The position numbers were made by a program, and so were the translations under genes. A stretch of 64,000 bases of DNA. It comes from JAUSEW01 sp964414015 (lineage in GTDB: Bacteria; Patescibacteriota; Microgenomatia; Levybacterales; UBA12049). The notes beneath the pieces were generated by a model. That model had not been told where the DNA came from, ran no database searches, and saw nothing but the letters and a program-made list of their open reading frames with translations. The DNA lies in the NCBI GenBank assembly GCA_964414015.1, contig CAYPUE010000001.1:16619-80618 (forward strand). Reading direction: 5' to 3'. The stretch's first letter is position 1; every line of letters starts with the position of its first letter. Shown piece after piece: positions 9,500 through 18,092 of this stretch.

Positions 9500-10745
9500 A
9501 AAGCTTTAGGTAATATAGCAAAAGCAAAATCAGAAGTAAACCTGTAATGCCAAACGAAATAGCGATTATGTGAAAAAAAGTTTCGTGGAAAAACCATATT
9601 AATATTCCCTGGAGAATAGCACCAAAAAGTACAGGGATGAACACTTTTGTTTTTTTAATAGATAGGTAAAAATTAGTACATATAAAAAGCATTGAATATA
9701 TAGTTATGTACATTCCAAAAAAACCAACAAGCGGAGCAGCAAAAACTGCTTCTTCTTTTTTGCTAAAAACATTTAACATGAACTCCGGAAATAAAAAATA
9801 GAAAATTGTTAAAGCTGCCGAAGCAGCAAAAACCAACAGTAAAGACAAGATAAATATTGAATGGTAACTTTCTTTTTTTGTATGTTTCTGCACAATAAGA
9901 GGAAACATAACCGTTCCAATAGGAGCCGAGAAAAAGAAAATAACTCTTCCAATTAGAGAGAGTGTCGCATACACTCCTGCTTGCGTCGGATCAAAAAAGT
10001 GCTTTACTAATATAATGTCTGTTGAGATAAATGAAGTAAGCCCTAAAAGCGCCAATGTTGCAGGACCCGCATATTTGAACATCGTTGCGAAATTAATAAT
10101 AGTTTTTTTTTCGCTTCGATGAAGCAAAAAGGGCAAGCGCAGAAATGTTAAACCATAAGGAATCAGACCTGCGACAAAAAATGCCAACATTGCGCCACCC
10201 ACTGCAAATCCAGTAAAAACAAGCGAAACCCCAACAACAAACTTTAAAAAAGCTCCTATAAAAATTACTATTGAAAGAAAAATAAAATCCAGCTTTGCCT
10301 GAAGCAATGCTTGATTTATGACAAAAATAAAACCCGCGAAAACATTCAGCCCCACAAGAATAATTAAAAACTCATCACTAATCCTAAAAAACTCTCCTAT
10401 ATTATGACTATATAAGACAAAAATGGCGAAAATTATTGCTCCAACCAGAAAAAGTATTTTGTTCATTCTTAAGAACAATCCCCTTACTAAGGCTACATCT
10501 CCTTTAGCGAAATACGATCCTGCAAACCGAACAATTGTTGGAACAATTCCTGCCGCCGAAAAACCAAAAAGCGTAATAATCGATATAAGACTGGCCAATG
10601 CTCCATAATCGGAAAACGTAAGATTCCTGCTCATGAAAATGTTAAAAAGAAAATTAAATATATTTGCTGATAATGAACCAAGAAAAACTATTATGCTTCC
10701 TGAAATAAGGGGGTGTTCTATAACCTGACGGATTTTTTTTCTCAT
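9483..10745 (-). CDS. MOP-superfamily polysaccharide flippase (Wzx-like)
   Basis: 420 residues, about 12 hydrophobic helices. The N-terminal 'GSIIVFLGSLSANIFNFLFN' layout and 'MSRNLTFSDYGALASLIS' are typical of the polysaccharide_synt family. It should flip a lipid-linked glycan made by the GT4/GT2 enzymes of this operon to the outer face of the membrane. It overlaps the upstream epimerase-like gene by 4 nt. A second flippase is encoded at 45778-47232, suggesting two separate export routes. Confidence 0.88.
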   Translation of the reverse strand: MRKKIRQVIEHPLISGSIIVFLGSLSANIFNFLFNIFMSRNLTFSDYGALASLISIITLFGFSAAGIVPTIVRFAGSYFAKGDVALVRGLFLRMNKILFLVGAIIFAIFVLYSHNIGEFFRISDEFLIILVGLNVFAGFIFVINQALLQAKLDFIFLSIVIFIGAFLKFVVGVSLVFTGFAVGGAMLAFFVAGLIPYGLTFLRLPFLLHRSEKKTIINFATMFKYAGPATLALLGLTSFISTDIILVKHFFDPTQAGVYATLSLIGRVIFFFSAPIGTVMFPLIVQKHTKKESYHSIFILSLLLVFAASAALTIFYFLFPEFMLNVFSKKEEAVFAAPLVGFFGMYITIYSMLFICTNFYLSIKKTKVFIPVLFGAILQGILIWFFHETFFHIIAISFGITGLLLILLLLYYLKLYGETK

Positions 10746-11281
10746 AGAGCTTTTCGCACGCTATCCCACGAGAACAAGGATCCATCAGTAAGCTTTACTT
10801 GAGCTTCTTCGTAGGAAATTCTGCCTTCCTCTTTTGGGTTGTAAAGCGCAGTTGGAAAATTAAGAAGGATAGCTGGCTCTTTCGAGACCACCATAAAACC
10901 ATGAAGGGTTTTTTTGGGAATCAATAGAACGTAGGGATTATCATCAGCTTTCATATTGAAAAGGTTTAGTAATCCAAAAGTTGGAGAATCTTCACGATTA
11001 TCTGCTATGGCCACAACTATTGATCCCTGGATAACCAAAAATCTGTCTTCCTGCACTGTAGGATGATAATGCCAGACTTTTTCATCCCTTGCGATTCCGC
11101 TTGGAGTAATAGAGTAATACTGCATTGCAAACTCTTTACTCTTACCGTAAATATCAGGCCAGTCTGTCCTAAGGGTCTCAACCAATATTCCCGATTTATC
11201 CCTATTAATTTTTAAAGGATGCATAATAACATCCTTTACAAGCGTAAAATTGTTTTTATTTGAAATGTTAATAAACTCCAT
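10742..11281 (-). CDS. RmlC-like cupin (dTDP-4-dehydrorhamnose 3,5-epimerase family)
   Basis: 179 residues from the ATG of 'MEFINI'. A longer version would start with a TTG at 11299 that overlaps the upstream stop. The cupin core carries 'HYHPTVQEDRF' (H71, H73), then 'IPKKTLHGF', which aligns with the catalytic-His strand and the 'HGF' strand of RmlC. The usual 'RGLH' context is altered, so it may be a sugar-nucleotide isomerase or epimerase variant rather than true RmlC; no rmlA, rmlB or rmlD is seen nearby. TATCAT lies 8 nt before this ATG. Confidence 0.7.
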   Translation of the reverse strand: MEFINISNKNNFTLVKDVIMHPLKINRDKSGILVETLRTDWPDIYGKSKEFAMQYYSITPSGIARDEKVWHYHPTVQEDRFLVIQGSIVVAIADNREDSPTFGLLNLFNMKADDNPYVLLIPKKTLHGFMVVSKEPAILLNFPTALYNPKEEGRISYEEAQVKLTDGSLFSWDSVRKAL

Positions 11282-11295
11282 TACAAGATATGATA

Positions 11296-12366
11296 TCAAA
11301 TTGTCGTATCTATTGCTATCTTTTTATATACATTAAATGTTTCTTCTGCAGTTTTTTTCCAAGAGAATTTTTTTGCCTGAATTAAACCTTTTTTAGAATA
11401 TTCTTCCCTAAGCTTTTTGTTTTCGTACATTGTCCTAATGCCTTCGCCAATACTGTCAGGATCGTAAGCATTAACATAGAAAACCGTATTGCTTGCAATT
11501 TCCGGTATTGACCCCTCTTTCGTAGTAACTACCGGACAACCGCAACTCATTGCCTCAAGAATCGGAAGACCAAATCCTTCGTATAGAGAGGGCATTACAA
11601 AAACTGTAGCTAAATTGTAAATCATAACCAAATCGCTAGTAGGTATAAATCCTAAACGTAGAATATTTTTATCTTTTTCTACCAACTTCTCTACTCTAGT
11701 GCGATCTTGATTCCATAAATTATCTTTGTCAAAATCAAAATTCGTAAGAGCTTTTCCAACCATAACAAGAGGCACCTTAATCCTCTTAACCGCTTCTATT
11801 AACCTTGGTAAATTTTTATTCCAAGTTACATCTCCCACATAGAGCAAAAAATTCTCCGGAAGGGAATATTTTTTGCTAATTTTTAATTTTAAATTTTCAA
11901 TTTTCAATCGCTTGAACGCCTCGCCCGCGGCTAAGTAGATAACGTGAATTTTGCGTTCCGGAATCCCAACGTATTTAACAATGTCTTTTTTCGAAGAAAA
12001 AGAATCAGTTATTACTGCATCTGCGCTGCTCAAGGCGGCTTTTTGCAATTGCCATTTTAGCTCTCCTTTTATGCCTCTTGGAAAAAATTTCGGAAAAGCT
12101 AAAGGCGTTAAGTCATGAACTGTCACTATTGTTTTATATTTTTTGTAAATTGGCAGTGTTAGAAAAAACGGCTCAAAATAAGGATAATGGACTAAATCCG
12201 TATCTTTGGGTAAATTTTCACCTCGAGTAAAAAAAGTATACTGATTGTCCGGATAATATTGCAATAAGGATTTTTTAAGATTTTCTATATAAAATCCTGT
12301 ACCCCGAACTCTATGTGCAAGATTACGAGCGTCAATCAGCGGGGATACATCAACAGCTATGTTCAT
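11296..12366 (-). CDS. GT4-family glycosyltransferase (mannosyltransferase-like)
   Basis: 356 residues. The N-terminal 'DARNLAHRVRGTGFYIENL' loop and the C-terminal 'LYVGDVTWNKNLPRLIEA' are characteristic of WbdB/MtfB-like GT4 enzymes, and E-x7-E is present ('EGFGLPILE'). The linker between the two Rossmann domains contains a 7-nt tandem array encoding 'KIENLKLKIS'. A strong -10-like TAGAAT sits 6 nt before the ATG, with TTGCTT 17 nt further up, so it probably has its own leaderless promoter inside the operon. The donor sugar is not certain. Confidence 0.87.
   Translation of the reverse strand: MNIAVDVSPLIDARNLAHRVRGTGFYIENLKKSLLQYYPDNQYTFFTRGENLPKDTDLVHYPYFEPFFLTLPIYKKYKTIVTVHDLTPLAFPKFFPRGIKGELKWQLQKAALSSADAVITDSFSSKKDIVKYVGIPERKIHVIYLAAGEAFKRLKIENLKLKISKKYSLPENFLLYVGDVTWNKNLPRLIEAVKRIKVPLVMVGKALTNFDFDKDNLWNQDRTRVEKLVEKDKNILRLGFIPTSDLVMIYNLATVFVMPSLYEGFGLPILEAMSCGCPVVTTKEGSIPEIASNTVFYVNAYDPDSIGEGIRTMYENKKLREEYSKKGLIQAKKFSWKKTAEETFNVYKKIAIDTTI
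11878..11905. repeat. Heptanucleotide tandem array (4 units, AATTTTN) inside a GT4 gene
   Basis: Four 7-nt units (AATTTTT, AATTTTA, AATTTTC, AATTTTC) on the + strand. They lie in the inter-domain linker of the GT4 gene and read in frame. Confidence 0.85.
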
Positions 12367-12372
12367 ATCTTT

Positions 12373-12401
12373 ATTCTAGCAAAGCAGGATTGCTTAAGCA
12401 A
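12373..12401 (-). promoter_or_regulatory. Leaderless promoter for the GT4 gene (TTGCTT-17-TAGAAT-6-ATG)
   Basis: On the minus strand, TAGAAT (12378-12373) ends 6 nt before the ATG at 12366. TTGCTT (12401-12396) lies 17 nt upstream, within the palindrome TTGCTTAAGCAA (12390-12401) at the end of the methyltransferase gene. The predicted transcription start coincides with the start codon. Confidence 0.6.
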
Positions 12402-13299
12402 AATTGCTTTTTTGCGCAATAATTCCTATGTTGCCCCCGAATAGGGGAATAGCAAAATCAAAAAAGCTTAGCTTACTAAAGCTATCGTGCAATATGTTTT
12501 TAATTCCCTTAGGTAAAGGGGCCATTTTTGCATAATAAGATAGGGGGTAAGTATTTTTCACATTAAATATCTCAATATTTTTAAATTTATGTTTTGAGAA
12601 CAATAAGCTTAGTGTATGTTTGTTAAAAAGATATATATGCTCTATATCGAATATTGGCCATTTTTCTCCAAAAAGTTTTACAAATATATTGTCCGTATTG
12701 TGTACGGCAAAAAGAATAAATCCTCCAGGTTTAAGAATCCCTCGCGCTAATTTGATAAATCTATTCGGATCTACTACATGATCTAGTGTATGGAAACATA
12801 AAACAGCATCAAAATTATTATCCGGAAATTGTTTTTGCTTAAAAATATCTGTAGTAATCCTCTTTTTAAGATACGGCGGTGCCTCGGAAACCATTTTCAA
12901 ACTTGCTTCTACTCCAAACAAATCTTTTATCCCCTTTTTCTTTAATGCTTCAAGAAAAAATCCGTTTCCGCACCCGATCTCTAAAATTTTTGGATTTTGG
13001 GATAAAAAAGGTTCTATCCGCTGAAATTCTTTCATATACGCCTTAGTAAGATAAGGAACCTGCTTGTCGTAACTGCAAACGCTTTCTCTATAAAATTCTG
13101 TTATTTTTGAAGGCTCAAGGATAGGAGATGAGAAAATTAATCCGCACTTCTGGCATTTAAGTATTCTATAATGAATTCTGTCTGGAGATCTGCGTGCCGA
13201 GTAGGTAATGCTCGTTATATTTCTTTTGTTGAACGTAGATTTGTATAAAACTTCTGTACGTTGATTTTTACCGCACAATGCACATATAATATCAACCAT
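12394..13299 (-). CDS. Class I SAM-dependent methyltransferase with N-terminal zinc ribbon
   Basis: 301 residues. A zinc-ribbon-like pair, C6-x2-C9 and C49-x2-C52, precedes a Methyltransf_23-type domain with motif I 'ILEIGCGNGFF' (~105-115) and 'FHTLDHVVDP'. This architecture is common in polysaccharide loci, where such enzymes methylate sugars or nucleotide sugars. It is the first gene of the minus-strand operon. Its ATG overlaps the ATG of the divergent epimerase gene (shared CATG), so no leader is possible if both starts are right; TATAAT lies 7 nt upstream. Confidence 0.82.
   Translation of the reverse strand: MVDIICALCGKNQRTEVLYKSTFNKRNITSITYSARRSPDRIHYRILKCQKCGLIFSSPILEPSKITEFYRESVCSYDKQVPYLTKAYMKEFQRIEPFLSQNPKILEIGCGNGFFLEALKKKGIKDLFGVEASLKMVSEAPPYLKKRITTDIFKQKQFPDNNFDAVLCFHTLDHVVDPNRFIKLARGILKPGGFILFAVHNTDNIFVKLFGEKWPIFDIEHIYLFNKHTLSLLFSKHKFKNIEIFNVKNTYPLSYYAKMAPLPKGIKNILHDSFSKLSFFDFAIPLFGGNIGIIAQKSNFA
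13261..13290 (+). promoter_or_regulatory. Leaderless promoter for the SDR gene (TTGATT-18-TATAAT-7-ATG)
   Basis: TTGATT (13261-13266), an 18-nt spacer, TATAAT (13285-13290), then 7 nt to the ATG at 13298. It lies entirely within codons 4-13 of the divergent methyltransferase gene. Confidence 0.72.
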
Positions 13300-14245
13300 G
13301 AAAAGTATTATAACAAATAAAACGGTTCTTATTACGGGAGGAGCTGGTTTTATAGGATCAAACTTGACTAGGCGGCTTTTGAAAATGGGTTATAGTATTA
13401 ATCTTATCGTAAAAAAAAATACAGATCTTTGGAGATTAAAAGACATAGTTTCTAAAATTAGAATACATAAAGTAGATCTTCTTGATAGCCTGAAACTTTC
13501 CCAAACAGTAAGCAAAATTAAACCGGAAATAATAATTCATCTGGCAACATATAGTAATTACAGAGATCAACGGGCAATAAAACAAATGATTGACCTTAAC
13601 ATCCAAGGAACTTTTAATCTTCTTCTGGCAAGTAAAGATATTAATTATGATATTTTTATAAATACAGGCTCCTCTTCTGAATACGGATTAAAAAGCAAAC
13701 CGATGAAAGAAAATGATTTATTAGAACCTGTAAGCTTTTATGCTGCTACAAAGGCATCCGCTACGCTTTTGTGCCAGGTATTTGCAAAAGAATTTAAGAA
13801 GCCGATCGTAACTTTTAGACCGTTCTCTGTTTATGGACCTTATGAAGAAAAAAGTAGATTTATGCCAACCATCGTCAAAGCCCTCATCAAAGGCAAATCA
13901 ATAAATCTTACCCCCGGAAAACAACGCAGGGATTTTATCTATATAGACGATGTCGTTGATATATACATAAAAGCTATGAGGACTAGAAAAAATCTTGCAG
14001 GACAAATCCTAAATATCGGAACAGGGAAGCAGTATTCCAATGATGAAACGGTAAAAATTCTTTTCAAAGCAGTTGGGCAAAAAGTTTCAGTCAAAAAAGG
14101 CGCTTTCCCTAAACGGTTATGGGACACGCCTTATTGGGTAGCTGACATCTCCAAGACAACTAAATTGCTTAAATGGAAACCCCGATTTGGCTTAAAGGAA
14201 GGATTGAGAAAAACTTATTTTTGGGCTAAAAATGAAAAAATTTAA
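13298..14245 (+). CDS. Extended SDR NAD-dependent epimerase/dehydratase
   Basis: A 315-residue nucleotide-sugar enzyme with NAD motif 'GGAGFIG' (14-20), catalytic Y148-x3-K152 ('YAATK') and Ser-rich 'NTGSSSEYG' just before it. It resembles GDP/CDP/dTDP-sugar 4-epimerases and reductases (RfbE/GalE-like), but the substrate cannot be fixed. It heads a four-gene plus-strand operon with a transketolase-like pair and a polyprenyl-phosphate GT2, suggesting synthesis and transfer of an unusual sugar. Its ATG is shared with the divergent methyltransferase start, and it ends 14 nt inside the next gene. Confidence 0.85.
   Translation: MKSIITNKTVLITGGAGFIGSNLTRRLLKMGYSINLIVKKNTDLWRLKDIVSKIRIHKVDLLDSLKLSQTVSKIKPEIIIHLATYSNYRDQRAIKQMIDLNIQGTFNLLLASKDINYDIFINTGSSSEYGLKSKPMKENDLLEPVSFYAATKASATLLCQVFAKEFKKPIVTFRPFSVYGPYEEKSRFMPTIVKALIKGKSINLTPGKQRRDFIYIDDVVDIYIKAMRTRKNLAGQILNIGTGKQYSNDETVKILFKAVGQKVSVKKGAFPKRLWDTPYWVADISKTTKLLKWKPRFGLKEGLRKTYFWAKNEKI
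13307..13312 (-). promoter_or_regulatory. -10 element TATAAT, 7 nt before the methyltransferase ATG
   Basis: On the minus strand TATAAT (13312-13307) is followed by 7 nt and the ATG at 13299. It mirrors the plus-strand box exactly. No convincing -35 box is seen 16-18 nt upstream. Confidence 0.6.
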
Positions 14246-14966
14246 TATAAAATTATTAGACTGGGATCAAAAAAATACAAGACGCAGAATTATTGAGATA
14301 AGCTATGGCAAAGGCTTGTCTCATTTAGGATCTTGTCTGTCTGTTGTAGATATTATCGATATAATTTATAAAATAAAACATAAGGATGATAAATTTGTCT
14401 TATCTAATGGCCATGCAGGAATTGCTTTGTATGCAATACTTGAAAAGAATAAACTTATTAAAAATCCTAAAACTTCGGAAAAACTACACATCCATCCCGA
14501 CAGAAATCCGAAAATCGGGATAGATGTTTCCACAGGCAGCCTTGGACAAGGCCTGCCTATAGCCTTGGGATTAGCTTTTTCCAACCGGCAGAAGAATGTT
14601 TATTGCATAATTTCGGATGGGGAATGCACAGAAGGCAGTATATGGGAATCTTTAAGAATTGCAATTGATTATAGAATAGGGAATTTAAAAATCATTGTAA
14701 ATGCAAATGGATGGGGAGCTTATGGATCAATTTCAACGAAAATCTTGCTTAAAAGGTTAAAAGCTTTTGGTTGCATGGCAATAACCGTAGACGGACACAA
14801 TAAAACTGATCTTCTTAAAACTTTAAAAAGGAAATCAATAAATAAACCGATTATAATATTTGCAAAAACCGAGGTTGAACAATTTGAATTCCTTAAAGGA
14901 CAAGATGCTCATTATTACAAAATGAACAAAAACGACTATAATAATGCTCTTAAAGCATTGCAATGA
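14232..14966 (+). CDS. Transketolase-like N-terminal (TPP-binding PP) subunit
   Basis: 244 residues matching the pyrophosphate domain of transketolase. It has 'LSHLGSCLSVVDI' (~29-41), 'LSNGHAGIALYA', 'STGSLGQGL' (~100-107), the TPP motif 'SDGECTEGS' (128-136) and a metal-ligand-type Asn near 157 ('NANGWG'). It should pair with the next gene. Split transketolases in sugar loci transfer two-carbon units or make modified sugars. The start overlaps the SDR by 14 nt. A 7-bp inverted repeat (ATCCCGA/TCGGGAT, 14494-14521) lies in the coding region. Confidence 0.82.
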   Translation: MKKFNIKLLDWDQKNTRRRIIEISYGKGLSHLGSCLSVVDIIDIIYKIKHKDDKFVLSNGHAGIALYAILEKNKLIKNPKTSEKLHIHPDRNPKIGIDVSTGSLGQGLPIALGLAFSNRQKNVYCIISDGECTEGSIWESLRIAIDYRIGNLKIIVNANGWGAYGSISTKILLKRLKAFGCMAITVDGHNKTDLLKTLKRKSINKPIIIFAKTEVEQFEFLKGQDAHYYKMNKNDYNNALKALQ

Positions 14967-15463
14967 AAAAACAAAATTCTCTAATGATGCGAGCTATTTT
15001 CGCGCAAGAAATACGCAAAAAAATGGCAAAAAACAAAAAGGTCTTCGTACTTGTAAATGACCTTGGATATAAAATGTGGGATAAGATAAGAAAAGATTAC
15101 CCTGAAAGATTTATCAATGCAGGAGCTGCGGAACAATCCCTAATAGGAATTGCCGTGGGACTTGCTATTTCTGGTAAAATACCCATTGTATATTCAATAA
15201 CAACATTTCTTTTATATAGACCATTTGAAACAATAAGAAACTATATAAATCATGAAAAGATACCTGTTAAACTAATAGGGAGCGGCAGAAATAAAGACTA
15301 TATTAACGACGGGTTCTCTCACTGGGCAGAAGAAGACAAAAAAGTAATGAAAGTTTTTGGGAATATAATATCAAAATGGCCAAAAACTTTACAAGAAATT
15401 CCCAAGCTGGTTAGCCAAATGACAGAAAGTAAAGACCCGTGGTATATTAATTTAAGAAAATAA
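14963..15463 (+). CDS. Transketolase-like Pyr-domain subunit, lacking the C-terminal domain
   Basis: 166 residues containing only the pyrimidine-binding domain, with the TPP-activating Glu at E57 ('GAAEQSLIG') and 'DGFSHWAEED' matching the transketolase 'DGATHQ.lED' loop. Usual C-subunits are ~300 residues and carry a third transketolase_C domain, which is absent. The stop is followed directly by a repeat element. The ATGA overlap with the N-subunit implies coupled translation. The pair could be a minimal, specialised TPP enzyme of glycan biosynthesis rather than a pentose-phosphate enzyme. Confidence 0.8.
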   Translation: MKKQNSLMMRAIFAQEIRKKMAKNKKVFVLVNDLGYKMWDKIRKDYPERFINAGAAEQSLIGIAVGLAISGKIPIVYSITTFLLYRPFETIRNYINHEKIPVKLIGSGRNKDYINDGFSHWAEEDKKVMKVFGNIISKWPKTLQEIPKLVSQMTESKDPWYINLRK

Positions 15464-15467
15464 AATT

Positions 15468-15517
15468 ATGACCCTGAGTATTAATCGAAGGGTCATACTG
15501 AGTTTATCGAATGTATG
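15468..15517. repeat. REP-like double palindrome covering the next gene's start codon
   Basis: Two adjacent inverted repeats: ATGACCCT (15468-15475) with AGGGTCAT (15489-15496), and CATAC (15494-15498) with GTATG (15513-15517). The layout resembles widespread palindromes of the type 'ctgag...cgaag'. The second arm contains the ATG of the GT2 gene. Confidence 0.6.
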
Positions 15518-16456
15518 AAAAAGAAAATATCTGCAATTATCGCCTGCTATAAAGATGAACAGGCAATTCCTATTATGCATAAAAGGCTATCTTTTGTATT
15601 CACAAAAATAGGAGTGGATTACGAAATAATTTTCGTAAATGATGGTAGTCCGGATAATACAGAAAAAGCGCTAAGTCTACTGGTAAAAAAAGATAAACAC
15701 GTAATTGGGGTAAATCACTCAAGAAATTTCAGCTCTCAAATGGCATTTACAAGCGGTATGGAGATTGCAACCGGGGATGCGGTTGTCCTTCTTGACGGAG
15801 ATTTACAAGATCCTCCCGAAATTATAGAAAAATTTTATAAAAAATGGCAGGAAGGATATGACGTTGTGTATGGCGTAAGAACGAAAAGAGACGCGCCTCT
15901 TTATATGGCAATTTTATATAAGTTGTTCTACAGGATATTTCATATGATGTCTTACATTCGTATTCCTCTTGACGCCGGAGATTTCTCCCTGATCGATAAA
16001 AAAGTGGTAAAGATAATTAAAACGTTTCCTGAAAGAGACAGATTTCTAAGAGGGATACGCGCATGGGTGGGATTTAAACAGATAGGCGTTCCTTATGTGC
16101 GTCCCGAAAGAATGTTTGGAAAAACTACCAATAACCTATTTAAAAATCTTAATTGGGCATCAAAAGGAATTTTTTCTTTTTCCTATGTACCTCTACAAAT
16201 TATAACTCTTGTCTCGTTCGTTGTTTTTATTATCGCTCTTGTCGCAATGATGGTACAAATAATTTTAAGATTTTTACTGCCAAATACGCCTCAAGGAGCA
16301 ACTACTATTCTCGTTATCTTCTTATTCATCGGCGCAATTCAACTTCTGGGAATTAGTGTTCTTGGGCAATATATAGGTAAGATATTTGAAGAAGTAAAAC
16401 AAAGACCAAAATATATTATAAAAAGTATTGTTAAGTATAATTCGAAACAGATCTGA
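15515..16456 (+). CDS. GtrB/ArnC-like polyprenyl-phosphate GT2 glycosyltransferase
   Basis: 313 residues. GT-A domain with 'VNDGSPDNT' (~42-49) and 'LLDGDLQDPPE' (DGD 94-96), then two C-terminal transmembrane helices (~232-255 and ~268-290). This is the DPM1/GtrB/ArnC architecture that makes polyprenyl-phosphate-linked sugars for GT-C transferases. The start codon lies in the arm of a REP-like hairpin, so initiation could be affected by RNA folding. It converges with the PF10131 gene with one base between the two stop codons. Confidence 0.88.
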   Translation: MKKKISAIIACYKDEQAIPIMHKRLSFVFTKIGVDYEIIFVNDGSPDNTEKALSLLVKKDKHVIGVNHSRNFSSQMAFTSGMEIATGDAVVLLDGDLQDPPEIIEKFYKKWQEGYDVVYGVRTKRDAPLYMAILYKLFYRIFHMMSYIRIPLDAGDFSLIDKKVVKIIKTFPERDRFLRGIRAWVGFKQIGVPYVRPERMFGKTTNNLFKNLNWASKGIFSFSYVPLQIITLVSFVVFIIALVAMMVQIILRFLLPNTPQGATTILVIFLFIGAIQLLGISVLGQYIGKIFEEVKQRPKYIIKSIVKYNSKQI

Positions 16457-16457
16457 T

Positions 16458-18092
16458 TTATTGGTTTTTAACCAAAAGACTTTTGATTAATAAAAACAAA
16501 CTTAATAATATAAAAATAAAGGATGAAATTGTACCAATCGTCCTTGGGCTCGTAGCTCCTAACTCTATTTTTATATCATGATTTCCTGCATTAAGATGGA
16601 AAGAAAAAAGCCCATTAGGAGTTACATTTATCTTAACTTTTTTGCCATCTACAAATACTGACCATCCTGGAAAATATGCTGTATTTACTCCAATTTCCGA
16701 ATCATCCTTAGCTTCGATCTTAAAATCATAAAAACTGCTAATAATTCTTTTGGGTGTTATAACGCCATCTCCTTTTAGAAAAAATGCTTTATCTTTTTGT
16801 TTCTTTAAATCTCCATTAAAAAATATTGTATTGAATGCATTTCCCGGGCTATTGGTTCCATCTATAAAATTCGATCGCGTTATGTAGTAAGAATCTTCTC
16901 TATAAAGGTAGTAAGCTGGTTTTGAATATTCAATCCCCAAAAGAAAAGTAAAAGTAATCATAATGATTGCCAAAACCCATGACTTCCAATAAAAAATAAT
17001 ACTCCCTGCCAGAAATGAAGTGATTAATATAACAAGACTTAAGAGTCTCCATGGAAACTGAAAATAATTTACAAGCGGAATATTAACCCAAATCGGATAG
17101 GAAATTTTTTGCATTAAAAATAAAAGAATTAGAAGGGATATTATAAAAAAGAAAATTATCCTGCATTCTGTTTTTTTCTTTATAAAAAATATACAACCTA
17201 CACAAAAACTTATAAATGTTGCGAAAATATTAGCTATCCCTATTTGGACAGACATCTCCGTAGCTATATTGGTTCCAAAAAATCCGGATCCCCATGAAGG
17301 AATAATTAATTGATATAAATCCGGAAAATTAACATTCAAACTGAAAACTTCCAATCCAACGACATATTGCCTCTCAAATAGAGCAGGTATCCAAAAAATT
17401 GAAGATAATCCAAGACTAATTAGTATTACGTAGAAAGTATTAAGTATTAAGTATCTGCGATTATTGCTTATGCATATTAGAAAAATAATGTAAGAAATAG
17501 AAAAAGCAAAAAACATTAAAGCTAAGATATTATGAGAAAATATAATTAACGCCAAAAATATACTTGAAATTGCAATATATTTACTTTGTCTTTCTTTAAA
17601 GAATTTCGTAATCGACCAGAGAAAAGCCGGAAAAAAAGCAAGAGCCCACACCTCTCCCACAGAACCCCTAATGTATGCATCCACGAAATGGTAAGGCGAA
17701 AATGAATAAAATACTGAAGATACTATGCCTCCTAATGTACCCCAAAATTCTTTGCTCCAAAGATAAAAAAATACTCCGCCGATTATGAAGGCTAAGAACA
17801 TCTCAAGCTTAAAAGAGTCTATGAAGCTTATACCAAAAATGTGAAAAAAGGAAGCGATGTAGTTTGGTAAGGGATAAACGTAGTTAAAAAGCGGCACCCC
17901 ATATCCATTATTTAAGTCCGGAGCCCAACGGGGATACCAATTGCCATCTCTTAGAACCTTATCGAATTCATAAAATCTTACAATATGGTATTCTCCATCA
18001 TGCGTAGGAGATAATCCCTTATGGATAAGTGAAAAACCAGCAATAATGGAAAATATAATAACTAAAAGTATTGGAAGAAATTTTTTCGCCAT
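16458..18092 (-). CDS. PF10131-type ('PTPS-related') polytopic membrane protein, putative GT-C
   Basis: 544 residues. The signature first loop 'SPTHDGEYHIVRF' (HDG 31-33) is followed by 'PRW.PDLN.GYG.PLFNY.YPLP', then many helices and a C-terminal extracytoplasmic beta segment with 'YFPGWSVFVDGKK'. Despite the Pfam nickname these proteins look like GT-C transferases; substrate unknown. It is the last gene of its operon and overlaps the GT87-like gene by 31 nt. A 7-nt tandem array encodes 'YLILNTFYVIL' ahead of the conserved 'LGLSSIFWIPAL' helix. Confidence 0.8.
   Translation of the reverse strand: MAKKFLPILLVIIFSIIAGFSLIHKGLSPTHDGEYHIVRFYEFDKVLRDGNWYPRWAPDLNNGYGVPLFNYVYPLPNYIASFFHIFGISFIDSFKLEMFLAFIIGGVFFYLWSKEFWGTLGGIVSSVFYSFSPYHFVDAYIRGSVGEVWALAFFPAFLWSITKFFKERQSKYIAISSIFLALIIFSHNILALMFFAFSISYIIFLICISNNRRYLILNTFYVILISLGLSSIFWIPALFERQYVVGLEVFSLNVNFPDLYQLIIPSWGSGFFGTNIATEMSVQIGIANIFATFISFCVGCIFFIKKKTECRIIFFFIISLLILLFLMQKISYPIWVNIPLVNYFQFPWRLLSLVILITSFLAGSIIFYWKSWVLAIIMITFTFLLGIEYSKPAYYLYREDSYYITRSNFIDGTNSPGNAFNTIFFNGDLKKQKDKAFFLKGDGVITPKRIISSFYDFKIEAKDDSEIGVNTAYFPGWSVFVDGKKVKINVTPNGLFSFHLNAGNHDIKIELGATSPRTIGTISSFIFILLSLFLLIKSLLVKNQ
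17419..17453. repeat. Heptanucleotide tandem array (5 units, consensus TTAAGTA)
   Basis: Units on the + strand: ATTAGTA, TTACGTA, GAAAGTA, TTAAGTA, TTAAGTA. In the coding direction the third unit reads TACTTTC. A pure TACTTAA there would create an in-frame TAA. Confidence 0.85.

Noticed and set aside
14494..14521. 7-bp inverted repeat ATCCCGA/TCGGGAT in the transketolase N-subunit gene as an inserted element
   Set aside because: The encoded residues align with the normal transketolase 'HP....PGIE.STG' segment, so it is probably coincidence.
14963..14966. Split transketolase as a frameshifted single gene
   Set aside because: The junction is a clean ATGA overlap with a proper domain boundary; split transketolases are normal.
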